Source: Candidatus Omnitrophota bacterium (GTDB lineage: Bacteria > Omnitrophota > Gorgyraeia > Tantalellales > Tantalellaceae). Taken from it: a stretch of DNA of 5,202 nt. Below, one piece after another: positions 1 through 4,643 of this stretch. The stretch covers positions 1-5,202 of the forward strand of contig JABMSC010000170.1 in assembly GCA_013204685.1 (NCBI GenBank), read 5' to 3'. The position numbers and the translations under genes were made by a program. How positions within the stretch are numbered: position 1 is the stretch's first letter; each line of letters opens with the position of its first letter. The notes beneath the pieces were generated by a model, which was given only the letters and a program-made list of their open reading frames with translations, was not told the origin of the DNA and did no database searches.

Positions 1-122
1 ATATTAGATACAGTAAGGTCCCCTCTTGCCAAAATGCTCTCCTGGTGCCTGGATACCTGCCGTATTATAAGTGGAAGCATCCTGGCCAATTTAGCCCCAA
101 AATCCCCTCCCGTTTTCTTCAT
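1..122 (-). CDS. Probable MarR-family transcriptional regulator (5' part only)
   Basis: The reading frame opens at an ATG (122-120) and stays open for 40 codons to the window edge, so only the N-terminus is present. The start is supported by a GGAGG Shine-Dalgarno (127-131) four bases upstream and by a promoter further upstream. The peptide starts MKKTGGDFGAKLARMLPLII and continues with RQVSRHQESILARGDLTVSN. An amphipathic helix with a central Arg, followed by a short segment leading into 'LTVSN', resembles the first helices of MarR-type winged-helix regulators, where 'LT.sQ' precedes the helix before the DNA-binding wing domain. The DNA-binding helices themselves lie outside the window, so the family call is an inference from this N-terminus. 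MarR proteins are usually dimeric repressors that release DNA on binding a small ligand. An AT-rich palindrome in the 5' untranslated region is a plausible autoregulatory site. Other winged-helix families cannot be excluded. Confidence 0.6.
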   Translation of the reverse strand, partial: MKKTGGDFGAKLARMLPLIIRQVSRHQESILARGDLTVSN

Positions 123-139
123 AATTCCTCCATTTGCCT

Positions 140-161
140 AATATTTTAATAATAAAATATT
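140..161. promoter_or_regulatory. AT-rich inverted repeat, possible operator of the MarR-like gene
   Basis: An exact 8-bp inverted repeat (AATATTTT at 140-147, AAAATATT at 154-161) is separated by six bases. It lies between the predicted transcription start near 182 and the Shine-Dalgarno of the regulator gene. MarR-type regulators commonly repress their own genes through palindromes of about this size. In AT-rich sequence such palindromes also arise by chance, and the element could equally be a weak 5' UTR hairpin. Confidence 0.3.
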
Positions 162-188
162 TAACTTACTTAACTATTTACATAACTA

Positions 189-217
189 AGTATACCTGTT
201 TTTGGTGATAAAGTCAA
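189..217 (-). promoter_or_regulatory. Sigma-70-type promoter of the MarR-like gene
   Basis: On the minus strand a TTGACT -35 box (217-212) and a TATACT -10 box (194-189) are separated by exactly 17 bases; each matches the consensus at five of six positions. Transcription would start near position 182, giving a leader of about 60 bases before the ATG at 122. The 8-bp tandem array begins 11 bp upstream of the -35 box, so the regulator appears to be transcribed independently of tonB. Confidence 0.6.
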
Positions 218-228
218 TGATTTTAGGA

Positions 229-324
229 TATCGGGATATCAGGGGGATAGGATGTCGGGTTATCGGGATATCGGGGTATCAGGGTATCAGGGGGATAGGA
301 TGTCGGAGTATCGGGGTGTCCCTC
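229..324. repeat. Degenerate 8-bp tandem array (TATCGGGA-type)
   Basis: Twelve consecutive octamers can be read in register from 229: TATCGGGA, TATCAGGG, GGATAGGA, TGTCGGGT, TATCGGGA, TATCGGGG, TATCAGGG, TATCAGGG, GGATAGGA, TGTCGGAG, TATCGGGG and a decayed last unit. There is also higher-order structure: the 22 bp at 237-258 recur exactly at 285-306, an offset of 48 bp or six units, implying duplication of a block. The array starts one base after the tonB stop codon on the tonB side and runs almost to the promoter of the MarR-like gene. It has no intrinsic terminator structure. The short open frame across it (252-443, plus strand) is an artefact of the repeat. Confidence 0.85.
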
Positions 325-325
325 T

Positions 326-955
326 CTATTCCGCAAACTGCACTGTGAGGGAAAATTTGATGGGAGATGTGCCTAATTCAGCCGGGAACTCAGGGAACGG
401 CTGGGCGCCTCTTACTGCCCTCAGCACCCTTCTTTTTGCTTGAGGATCAGCGTCAGAGCCCGCACTTTCGAGTCTCTTGAGGTTGCCGTCCGGCGAAAGA
501 ATGAATAAAAGCGTTATGTCTGACAATTTATATCCAGATGCATTAAAATGCAGCTGTGCACGGATCTTTTCGCGGATTATATTGTAATAGCTGAGAAGCG
601 CTTGTTTTTTATCTTCTTCGGAATATTTTTCTGACTTCTCGGGGGATGTTTCTTCGTGTTGAGTGCTGGGTGCCGGGTGCTGAGCAGTTAGCTCGCTCTC
701 TTTTCTGTAAACTGTGAACTGTGAACTGTGAACTTCTTCATTCTTCCCCTTCTTTTTGATAGGTGGACCAGAAACATACACCTCTTCTTCTAAAGCGAGA
801 TCCGGAGATCTGATAATAATATAGTTCAGTTCTACCTGTTCACACGATGGCTTTACATCTTTTTTAAATGATAAAAAAGAGTGCGGCGCCACAAGCGCCA
901 TGTGCGCCAGTAGTGAAACGGCAAAAGCTGTTCTAAAAACGGGATTAGTAAACAT
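326..955 (-). CDS. tonB: TonB energy-transducing protein with repeat-encoded linker
   Basis: This 209-residue protein would link the inner-membrane proton motive force to outer-membrane receptors. Residues about 7-28 form a hydrophobic anchor containing Ser14 and His18, the S-x3-H pattern of the TonB transmembrane helix that contacts ExbB/ExbD. Residues about 30-115 are a charged, proline-containing periplasmic linker. Residues about 118-209 resemble the TonB C-terminal domain: 'YYNIIREKIRAQL', then 'LLFILSPDGNLKRLE', then 'AQPFPEFP' and a final beta strand 'KFSLTVQF'. Linker residues about 75-101 are encoded by 7-bp tandem repeats, which is odd. The gene follows the receptor by 107 bp on the same strand and has a plausible promoter in that gap, so it may be expressed both with and apart from the receptor. 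No exbB or exbD is present in the window. Its placement suggests a TonB dedicated to the adjacent receptor, which is inference. Confidence 0.85.
   Translation of the reverse strand: MFTNPVFRTAFAVSLLAHMALVAPHSFLSFKKDVKPSCEQVELNYIIIRSPDLALEEEVYVSGPPIKKKGKNEEVHSSQFTVYRKESELTAQHPAPSTQHEETSPEKSEKYSEEDKKQALLSYYNIIREKIRAQLHFNASGYKLSDITLLFILSPDGNLKRLESAGSDADPQAKRRVLRAVRGAQPFPEFPAELGTSPIKFSLTVQFAE
656..732. repeat. Heptamer repeats inside the tonB coding sequence
   Basis: Two kinds of 7-bp unit share one continuous 7-bp register. GTGTTGA, GTGCTGG, GTGCCGG and GTGCTGA occupy 656-683. CTGTAAA followed by three exact CTGTGAA units occupy 705-732. Between them lie three non-repeated heptamers containing AGCTCGCTCTC (690-700). 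In the tonB frame the tracts encode 'VHSSQFTVYR' and 'AQHPAPSTQH'. Because 7 is not a multiple of 3, the repeated unit contributes a cycling seven-residue pattern. The AGCTCGCTCTC string and the heptamer style also occur in the intergenic array at 4546-4598. Confidence 0.85.
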
Positions 956-970
956 TTGCGTGCGTTTGAT

Positions 971-976
971 CTCCTT
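971..976 (-). promoter_or_regulatory. Unusually distant Shine-Dalgarno of tonB
   Basis: The only good Shine-Dalgarno upstream of tonB is AAGGAG at 976-971, and it lies 15 bases from the ATG at 955, roughly twice the usual distance. No in-frame ATG, GTG or TTG lies closer to it. The ATG at 955 is nevertheless preferred because it leaves the full transmembrane anchor with its Ser-x3-His pattern intact. Translation may be inefficient, or may start at a non-standard codon. Confidence 0.5.
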
Positions 977-987
977 GTTTAATATGT

Positions 988-1017
988 AGTATATAGCATT
1001 CTGTACATATTTTTCAA
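988..1017 (-). promoter_or_regulatory. Candidate promoter of tonB
   Basis: On the minus strand a TTGAAA -35 box (1017-1012) is followed after 18 bases by TATACT (993-988), or after 16 bases by TATATA (995-990). A TG pair just upstream of the second reading resembles an extended -10. Transcription would start near 981, just before the Shine-Dalgarno. This would let tonB be expressed when the riboswitch has shut off the receptor. Confidence 0.4.
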
Positions 1018-1040
1018 GTTACCTCTCTATTTTCTTGTAA

Positions 1041-1058
1041 GTCTGCCTCGCGGCAAAC
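1041..1058 (-). other. Small hairpin with GNRA loop between receptor and tonB
   Basis: Just after the receptor stop codon the minus strand reads TGCC-GCGA-GGCA, a 4-bp stem closed by a GCGA tetraloop. Two outer pairs follow beyond one mismatch. It has no following U tract, so it is not a convincing terminator. It could stabilise the 3' end of receptor mRNA or be incidental. Confidence 0.25.
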
Positions 1059-1062
1059 CATA

Positions 1063-3036
1063 TTAAAACTCCCATGATCCTCCAAAAACATAATTGCGGG
1101 TAGGCGCGGGATAGTACTCGTTCGCTCCAGTCCATGATAAAGCCGCATACTCTGAATATCTTTCATCAAAAATATTGTTTATACCAAAAAACGCCTTCCA
1201 TCCCTTGTATCTCAATGTGATCTTCCCGTTTGAAACAAAATAATCCTTAAGCAATGGCGCTTGAGCTGCCTGGTCTGATATCGTGCGCTGTTTACCTGTA
1301 TAATCAGAATTAAAATTTATCTCCATCCATTCAAAAGGAGTGATCACGACACCGAAATTTATCTTATTTTCCGGAACCATAGGCACCTTGTTGCTTGCGT
1401 AAGTTCCCCCCTGGAAATAAGCATTAGTCCAGGTATAATTAAAAAAGAGATCCACCGTCTTATGTAGATCCGACTTGAGCGCCAGTTCAAATCCTCTCCG
1501 GTTTATACACTCATAATTGTCATTACTCCAGGTCACCGGGTCATAATATATTTCATTATCCACTTCCATAAAATACAAATTAGCGTTACACTGCAGATAC
1601 CTCCAGCTATGATCCTTCACACCCACTTCCAACGTATCGGCAACCTGTTGCTTGAGTCCTGTGTCCACAGTCCCCAGAAAAACGCTGTAAAATTCGTCCG
1701 TAGCGGGAAACCTGAAACTTCTGGAATACCTGCCATACACCCCACCGGCTTTACTGTACTTGTATTCCACTCCAAGGTCGATCGCTTCCTGCTTAGGTGA
1801 TTTATCCTGATGGCGGTACGTCAAAACATTGTCAAAATAATATAGGGACCACTCACCCCTTATCCCCGCATTTATTATGATCTTCTCAAAAAGAGTCATC
1901 ATATCCATCGCATACAAACCAAGAGTCTTCTTTGTTATCTTAGTTTGAAAAGGTGTGGTTGAATTTATCCTGTTCTCCGCCTTAAAAAGATCAACGCCCA
2001 CTGTAAGCGTATTCTCAAAGGAATCTAACTCCATAGAGTTAAGATATTTGACAGACCCTGCTATCGTATCTATCTGGGACCAGTAGAGCGACCCCATAGA
2101 CACCCAGTCAGTATTAATGCGCCGCTTACTCATCCAGAAATCTATATTGACAGCATTCACGCTTCTCCCAACATTAAATCTTAATTCGGGAGATATCTTT
2201 ACATATGTATTTTCGGTTTTTGATCTGTCCCTCGTATTGGTGGAACCCTTCCTTCCTAATGTATCTATCTCAGCCGTCGTCAGCCCTCCCGGAAGGCCGT
2301 ACCAGTCTTTATGATACCCCACTGCCACGTTCATATCAAAATTGTCAACGGGATGAATGGTAATGTTTGCGTCAAAATCATAACCGTCGTAATCACCGTT
2401 CAATCTGTATCCATCGGTCTTACTGTGCTTTAATATCAGTGCGTAACTGGCAAACTCATGCGACCCCTGAGAACTTATATTGTAATTATTGTATCTGTAA
2501 TTGCCCCCTTCATAGGCCAGTTTAATAGTGAAATCACCCTTTCCTTTACGTGTTATTATATTAATAACACCCGCAACGGCATTGTCTCCGTACATTACGC
2601 TGCCTGAACCCCTCAAGACTTCCACCCTTTCAACATATTCCAGAGGTATCTGGGCCCAGTCTGTACCGGAAATATCGATCTGGTTGACCCTTCTGCCATC
2701 AATAAGAACCAGAACATTACTTGAACCTGTTTCGCCGAATCCGCGCATACCCACTGAAACCGTCTTCCCCACACCTGTCCAATCACGAACAAAAAGGCTG
2801 GGTTCATTACGAAGAATGTCATAAACGTAACCGGCATTTGACCTTTCTATGTCCTCCCGTGTGATAACACTCACATATCCCGGAAAATTCACTGCCTTTT
2901 CTTCGAAACGTAACGGTGTGACAACAATTGGATCCAACTCTACCACATCGTCCTGTGAGTCTTTATCCCCCTCTGCATTTGCTGGCAATATCGCCGCGCA
3001 AAATATGATCATCGCTACTAGCAAGCTTTTTTTCAT
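1063..3036 (-). CDS. btuB: TonB-dependent outer-membrane receptor, BtuB-like (probable corrinoid receptor)
   Basis: This 657-residue protein begins with a signal peptide (about residues 1-21, MKKSLLVAMIIFCAAILPAN then A). The TonB box DPIVVTP follows at about 35-41, close in form to that of BtuB. A plug domain spans about 45-165 and contains 'VSVGMRGFG', 'NVLVLIDGRRVN', 'VERVEVLRGSGSVMYGDNAV' and 'GVINIITRKG', all standard plug signatures. The remainder is a beta-barrel of alternating strands, ending in a C-terminal Phe as needed for BAM-mediated assembly. Length is close to E. coli BtuB (614 residues). The start is preceded by AAAGGA four bases upstream. Family membership is clear from the sequence. 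Specificity for cobalamin is inferred from the cobalamin riboswitch in its leader, not from residues; a siderophore or other metal complex is less likely. Expression should fall when cobalamin is abundant. tonB follows on the same strand. Confidence 0.9.
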   Translation of the reverse strand: MKKSLLVAMIIFCAAILPANAEGDKDSQDDVVELDPIVVTPLRFEEKAVNFPGYVSVITREDIERSNAGYVYDILRNEPSLFVRDWTGVGKTVSVGMRGFGETGSSNVLVLIDGRRVNQIDISGTDWAQIPLEYVERVEVLRGSGSVMYGDNAVAGVINIITRKGKGDFTIKLAYEGGNYRYNNYNISSQGSHEFASYALILKHSKTDGYRLNGDYDGYDFDANITIHPVDNFDMNVAVGYHKDWYGLPGGLTTAEIDTLGRKGSTNTRDRSKTENTYVKISPELRFNVGRSVNAVNIDFWMSKRRINTDWVSMGSLYWSQIDTIAGSVKYLNSMELDSFENTLTVGVDLFKAENRINSTTPFQTKITKKTLGLYAMDMMTLFEKIIINAGIRGEWSLYYFDNVLTYRHQDKSPKQEAIDLGVEYKYSKAGGVYGRYSRSFRFPATDEFYSVFLGTVDTGLKQQVADTLEVGVKDHSWRYLQCNANLYFMEVDNEIYYDPVTWSNDNYECINRRGFELALKSDLHKTVDLFFNYTWTNAYFQGGTYASNKVPMVPENKINFGVVITPFEWMEINFNSDYTGKQRTISDQAAQAPLLKDYFVSNGKITLRYKGWKAFFGINNIFDERYSEYAALSWTGANEYYPAPTRNYVFGGSWEF

Positions 3037-3068
3037 TATTTCCTTTTGTTTTCGTCTCTCTTTGCAAC

Positions 3069-3107
3069 AAAAAAGCCCTCCGGCATTTTTCGATACCAGA
3101 GGGCTTT
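3069..3107 (-). terminator. Intrinsic terminator, expression platform of the cobalamin riboswitch
   Basis: On the minus strand AAAGCCCTCTGGTA (3107-3094) pairs along all 14 positions, including two G-U wobbles, with TGCCGGAGGGCTTT (3085-3072). The loop is 8 bases and a run of six T residues (3074-3069) follows. It sits 62 bases after the riboswitch and about 30 bases before the receptor start codon, the position expected for ligand-controlled transcription termination. A competing pairing is visible: AGTGGGCT (3136-3129) can pair at seven of eight positions with AGCCCTCT (3105-3098), disrupting the terminator stem. That antiterminator is a proposal from inspection. Confidence 0.85.
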
Positions 3108-3169
3108 CCGTTTTTAAAACCCTTTAATAGCCCACTTGAGTCTCCTCGGACTTCTGGACATTTTTAACA

Positions 3170-3329
3170 TACAGGCAGGTCTTCTGACTCCCGGGTCTAT
3201 CTACTTGCCCTTCCTTCCCGCCTTTTTAGCCAGGCAGTGGAGATCTCAGAGCTTTCGTCACCGGTTACAGCGGCGGGACCGCGTCCGACTTTCACGGACT
3301 TCCCTATTAGGGCCTTTCGGCCGCCTGTA
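3170..3329 (-). promoter_or_regulatory. Cobalamin riboswitch (aptamer)
   Basis: Read on the minus strand, the conserved cobalamin-riboswitch blocks appear in order: an AATAGGGAAGTCCG core followed by 'GTGAAAGTC' (about 3310-3286); the B12-box region GCGGTCCCGCCGCTGTAACC (3282-3263); and the 3' block GAGTCAGAAGACCTGCC (3190-3174). The closing P1 helix is seen directly: TACAGGC (3329-3323) pairs perfectly with GCCTGTA (3176-3170). Cobalamin riboswitches typically repress transport and biosynthesis genes when adenosylcobalamin or a related form binds. The terminator just downstream indicates transcriptional control of the receptor. The 5' strand of P1 begins only 13 bp after the stop codon of the upstream membrane-protein gene, so the leader has almost no intergenic room for a promoter of its own. 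Confidence 0.93.
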
Positions 3330-3342
3330 CGGATCTCTTGTC

Positions 3343-3852
3343 TTACTCTACACTTGCTATCAGAACCTTGACGAAACCTTTATCTTGAACCATTTTTCTG
3401 GCAAGTTCATATGTACCAAACAAAATAAACGCAAAAATTATATTGACTGCCATTGTGTTCCTGAAAAAAGGCAGCGCTTTAATAAAACAATTCATGAATC
3501 CTTGTGCGGTGTGCGGATACCATGCAAGCCATACACCAAAATTCGATATCACAAAGAACACACAGGCTGAAAGAACCGTCATGCCTAACACTTTACCCGG
3601 GGTTCTCCCCTGGCGCAGCTTGTACCCCATAAACCCGATAATTACAAAAGCCCCCCATGTGTATAAAAATACACCATGCAGCCCTATTATGAGATCCGTT
3701 AATACCATTATGGCTAGAGGCACCCATGGAACGATTTTTTTATTCAGATAAGCTCCTGAAAAAAGAGCTATTGCGGCCACCGGCGCCATATTCGGGGCGT
3801 GCGGTATGAGCCTCATCAAAAAACCCATGGCTATTAAAATATATGCTAACAT
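3343..3852 (-). CDS. DUF6580-type integral membrane protein, putative transporter component
   Basis: A 169-residue, strongly hydrophobic protein with about five membrane segments (roughly 22-36, 41-58, 62-79, 87-110 and 132-150). The N-terminal 'RLIPHAPNMAPVAAIALFSGAYL' region (14-36, Arg-x2-Pro-His then Asn-x2-Pro) and the following 'PLAIMVLTDLIIGLHG' (45-60) resemble the family RefSeq names DUF6580 putative transport protein; this is recognised from memory. Length and topology are similar to S components of ECF vitamin transporters, but no substrate motif is identified. The start is supported by AAGGAG (3863-3858) five bases upstream and by a strong promoter. The gene lies directly upstream of the cobalamin riboswitch and receptor on the same strand, so a role in corrinoid, cobalt or precursor transport is an attractive inference. 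No experimental function is assumed. Confidence 0.75.
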   Translation of the reverse strand: MLAYILIAMGFLMRLIPHAPNMAPVAAIALFSGAYLNKKIVPWVPLAIMVLTDLIIGLHGVFLYTWGAFVIIGFMGYKLRQGRTPGKVLGMTVLSACVFFVISNFGVWLAWYPHTAQGFMNCFIKALPFFRNTMAVNIIFAFILFGTYELARKMVQDKGFVKVLIASVE

Positions 3853-3891
3853 ATCATCTCCTTGTTTTAAGTCATCTATGTCCTACTACTA

Positions 3892-3919
3892 ATAATAACG
3901 AATTATCCGAAAAAGTCAA
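3892..3919 (-). promoter_or_regulatory. Sigma-70-type promoter of the DUF6580-type gene
   Basis: On the minus strand TTGACT (3919-3914) and TATTAT (3897-3892) are 16 bases apart, each with a single mismatch to consensus. The start of transcription would be near 3885, about 33 bases before the ATG and upstream of the AAGGAG Shine-Dalgarno. Its -35 box is identical to that proposed for the MarR-like gene. If transcription reads through, the same promoter would also feed the riboswitch and receptor. Confidence 0.55.
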
Positions 3920-3943
3920 ATGTTAACAAAGTTAGGATGAATT

Positions 3944-3971
3944 AGTGCTGAGTTCTGGGTTCTGGGTGCCC
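3944..3971. repeat. Heptamer array (AGTTCTG-type)
   Basis: Four 7-bp units in register: AGTGCTG, AGTTCTG, GGTTCTG and GGTGCCC, the last running into the adjacent palindrome. The unit resembles the GTGCTGG/GTGCCGG units within tonB. It lies about 25 bp upstream of the DUF6580 promoter and 45 bp downstream of the COG2426 stop. Confidence 0.7.
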
Positions 3972-4006
3972 CGTTAGAAATTCCAAAGGAATTTGTAACG
4001 GGGCAC
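3966..4006. repeat. Hairpin/palindrome copy 1 (GCCCCGTTAGAAA family)
   Basis: GTGCCCCGTTA (3966-3976) pairs perfectly with TAACGGGGCAC (3996-4006). After one G-G mismatch the stem continues with AAATTCC (3978-3984) and GGAATTT (3988-3994), closing on a three-base loop. It lies 9 bp downstream of the stop codon of the COG2426 gene. It may influence transcript 3' ends, but neither strand has a U tract after the stem, so it is not called a terminator. It shares its core with the hairpin at 4606-4643, which argues for a dispersed repeat. Confidence 0.85.
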
Positions 4007-4015
4007 GCAGCACAA

Positions 4016-4513
4016 CTATGACTGCGCCGCAAATATCAAGTGCTTTCCCGCAAGACTCAAGGCCGTAACCACCACCCCCGCTATAGCCACACCGAGCACG
4101 ATCGCAATAAAAGCATACCTGAACCTTATTTTAAAAAGCGTGGCAGCCACACACCCCGTCCAGGCTCCTGTGACCGGTAAGGGTATTGCCACAAAAAGAA
4201 TAAGCCCGAGGATCTCAAACCTCTCAACAAGAGACGCTTTTCGTCTAGTTCGCTCGAACAGCCAGTTGAAGAATTTCTCGAATATCCAGATATGCCGCAG
4301 TTTCTCGGATATCGGCTGCAAAAGAAAAAGTAAAGGAATAACCGGCAAAAGGTTACCGCAAAAAGCCAGCAAATAAGTCTTTGGGGGAGAAAAACCCATA
4401 GCAAGCCCCAGAGGAATAGCTCCCCTAAGTTCTGATATAGGTAATGCCGCAAGAATTACGACAGCCGCTTCTTTATTAACTGATACCAGAGCATCTGTGA
4501 AACCTTCAAGCAT
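4016..4513 (-). CDS. COG2426-family small membrane protein (putative small multidrug export protein)
   Basis: A 165-residue polytopic inner-membrane protein. The motif 'LPISELRGAIPLGLAMG' (24-40) and the second-half motif 'PLPVTGAWTG' (111-120) are characteristic of the COG2426 / Sm_multidrug_ex family, whose two halves each carry a conserved helix-breaking Pro segment. Hydrophobic segments lie at about 15-40, 46-67, 101-125 and 134-157, with a basic cytosolic-looking stretch 'FERTRRKASLVERF' (86-99) between the halves. The length is normal for the family. The start is preceded by AAAGGA five bases upstream. The 'multidrug export' name is historical and substrate evidence is poor; the fold resembles DedA/SNARE-associated-type membrane proteins only loosely. 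It is flanked on both sides by heptamer arrays and related hairpins, with pcm upstream on the same strand. No promoter is convincing; TATATA just upstream of 4540 is a weak -10 candidate. Confidence 0.85.
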   Translation of the reverse strand: MLEGFTDALVSVNKEAAVVILAALPISELRGAIPLGLAMGFSPPKTYLLAFCGNLLPVIPLLFLLQPISEKLRHIWIFEKFFNWLFERTRRKASLVERFEILGLILFVAIPLPVTGAWTGCVAATLFKIRFRYAFIAIVLGVAIAGVVVTALSLAGKHLIFAAQS

Positions 4514-4545
4514 TTTTGTCCTTTCTCTCCCTGTGGGCTATATAA

Positions 4546-4587
4546 GTTCGTGGTTCGTGGTTCGTGGTTCGTGGTTCGGAGTTCGTA
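4546..4587. repeat. Heptamer array (GTTCGTG-type)
   Basis: Six units in register: four exact GTTCGTG copies (4546-4573), then GTTCGGA and GTTCGTA. The array is followed directly by AGCTCGCTCTC (4588-4598), an 11-mer also found between the two heptamer tracts in tonB (690-700), and then by a long hairpin. The array lies about 30 bp upstream of the COG2426 start codon, where promoter elements would normally be. Confidence 0.9.
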
Positions 4588-4605
4588 AGCTCGCTCTCCT
4601 TGTTG

Positions 4606-4643
4606 CTCGCCCGGTTAGAAAAACCTTTTTCTAACGGGGCGAG
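4606..4643. repeat. Hairpin/palindrome copy 2 (GCCCCGTTAGAAA family)
   Basis: An 18-bp inverted repeat with a single mismatch: CTCGCCCGGTTAGAAAAA (4606-4623) against TTTTTCTAACGGGGCGAG (4626-4643), separated by two bases. The core matches the hairpin at 3966-4006. It lies 100 bp downstream of pcm. A U run falls inside the stem rather than after it, so intrinsic termination is doubtful. The flanking 4644-4743 contains no gene I can support. Confidence 0.85.

Noticed and set aside
40..60. Plus-strand text resembling the 3' block of a cobalamin riboswitch (GGATACCTGCC).
   Set aside because: No other conserved block lies nearby, and the stretch is explained as minus-strand coding sequence of the MarR-like gene.
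252..443. Plus-strand open frame of 63 codons.
   Set aside because: It translates the octamer array and then runs antisense into the tonB 3' end; low-complexity product and no ribosome binding site.
2528..2824. Several open frames antisense or out of frame within the receptor gene (also 1609-1800, 2117-2314, 2613-2837).
   Set aside because: All overlap a long, clearly conserved receptor frame, have no Shine-Dalgarno and no recognisable domain.
3136..3570. Plus-strand 144-codon open frame across the riboswitch and DUF6580 gene.
   Set aside because: It is antisense to a strongly supported riboswitch and to a membrane-protein frame with good start signals; its translation has no recognisable features.
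4126..4452. Minus-strand 108-codon frame overlapping the COG2426 gene.
   Set aside because: The overlapping frame carries the conserved family motifs and a proper ribosome binding site; this one is a shadow frame.
4546..4643. Possible CRISPR array.
   Set aside because: Units are 7 bp with no spacers; no cas genes are present.
4606..4643. Intrinsic terminator of pcm.
   Set aside because: The T run is inside the stem and no U tract follows on the minus strand; the shared core with another hairpin fits a dispersed repeat better.
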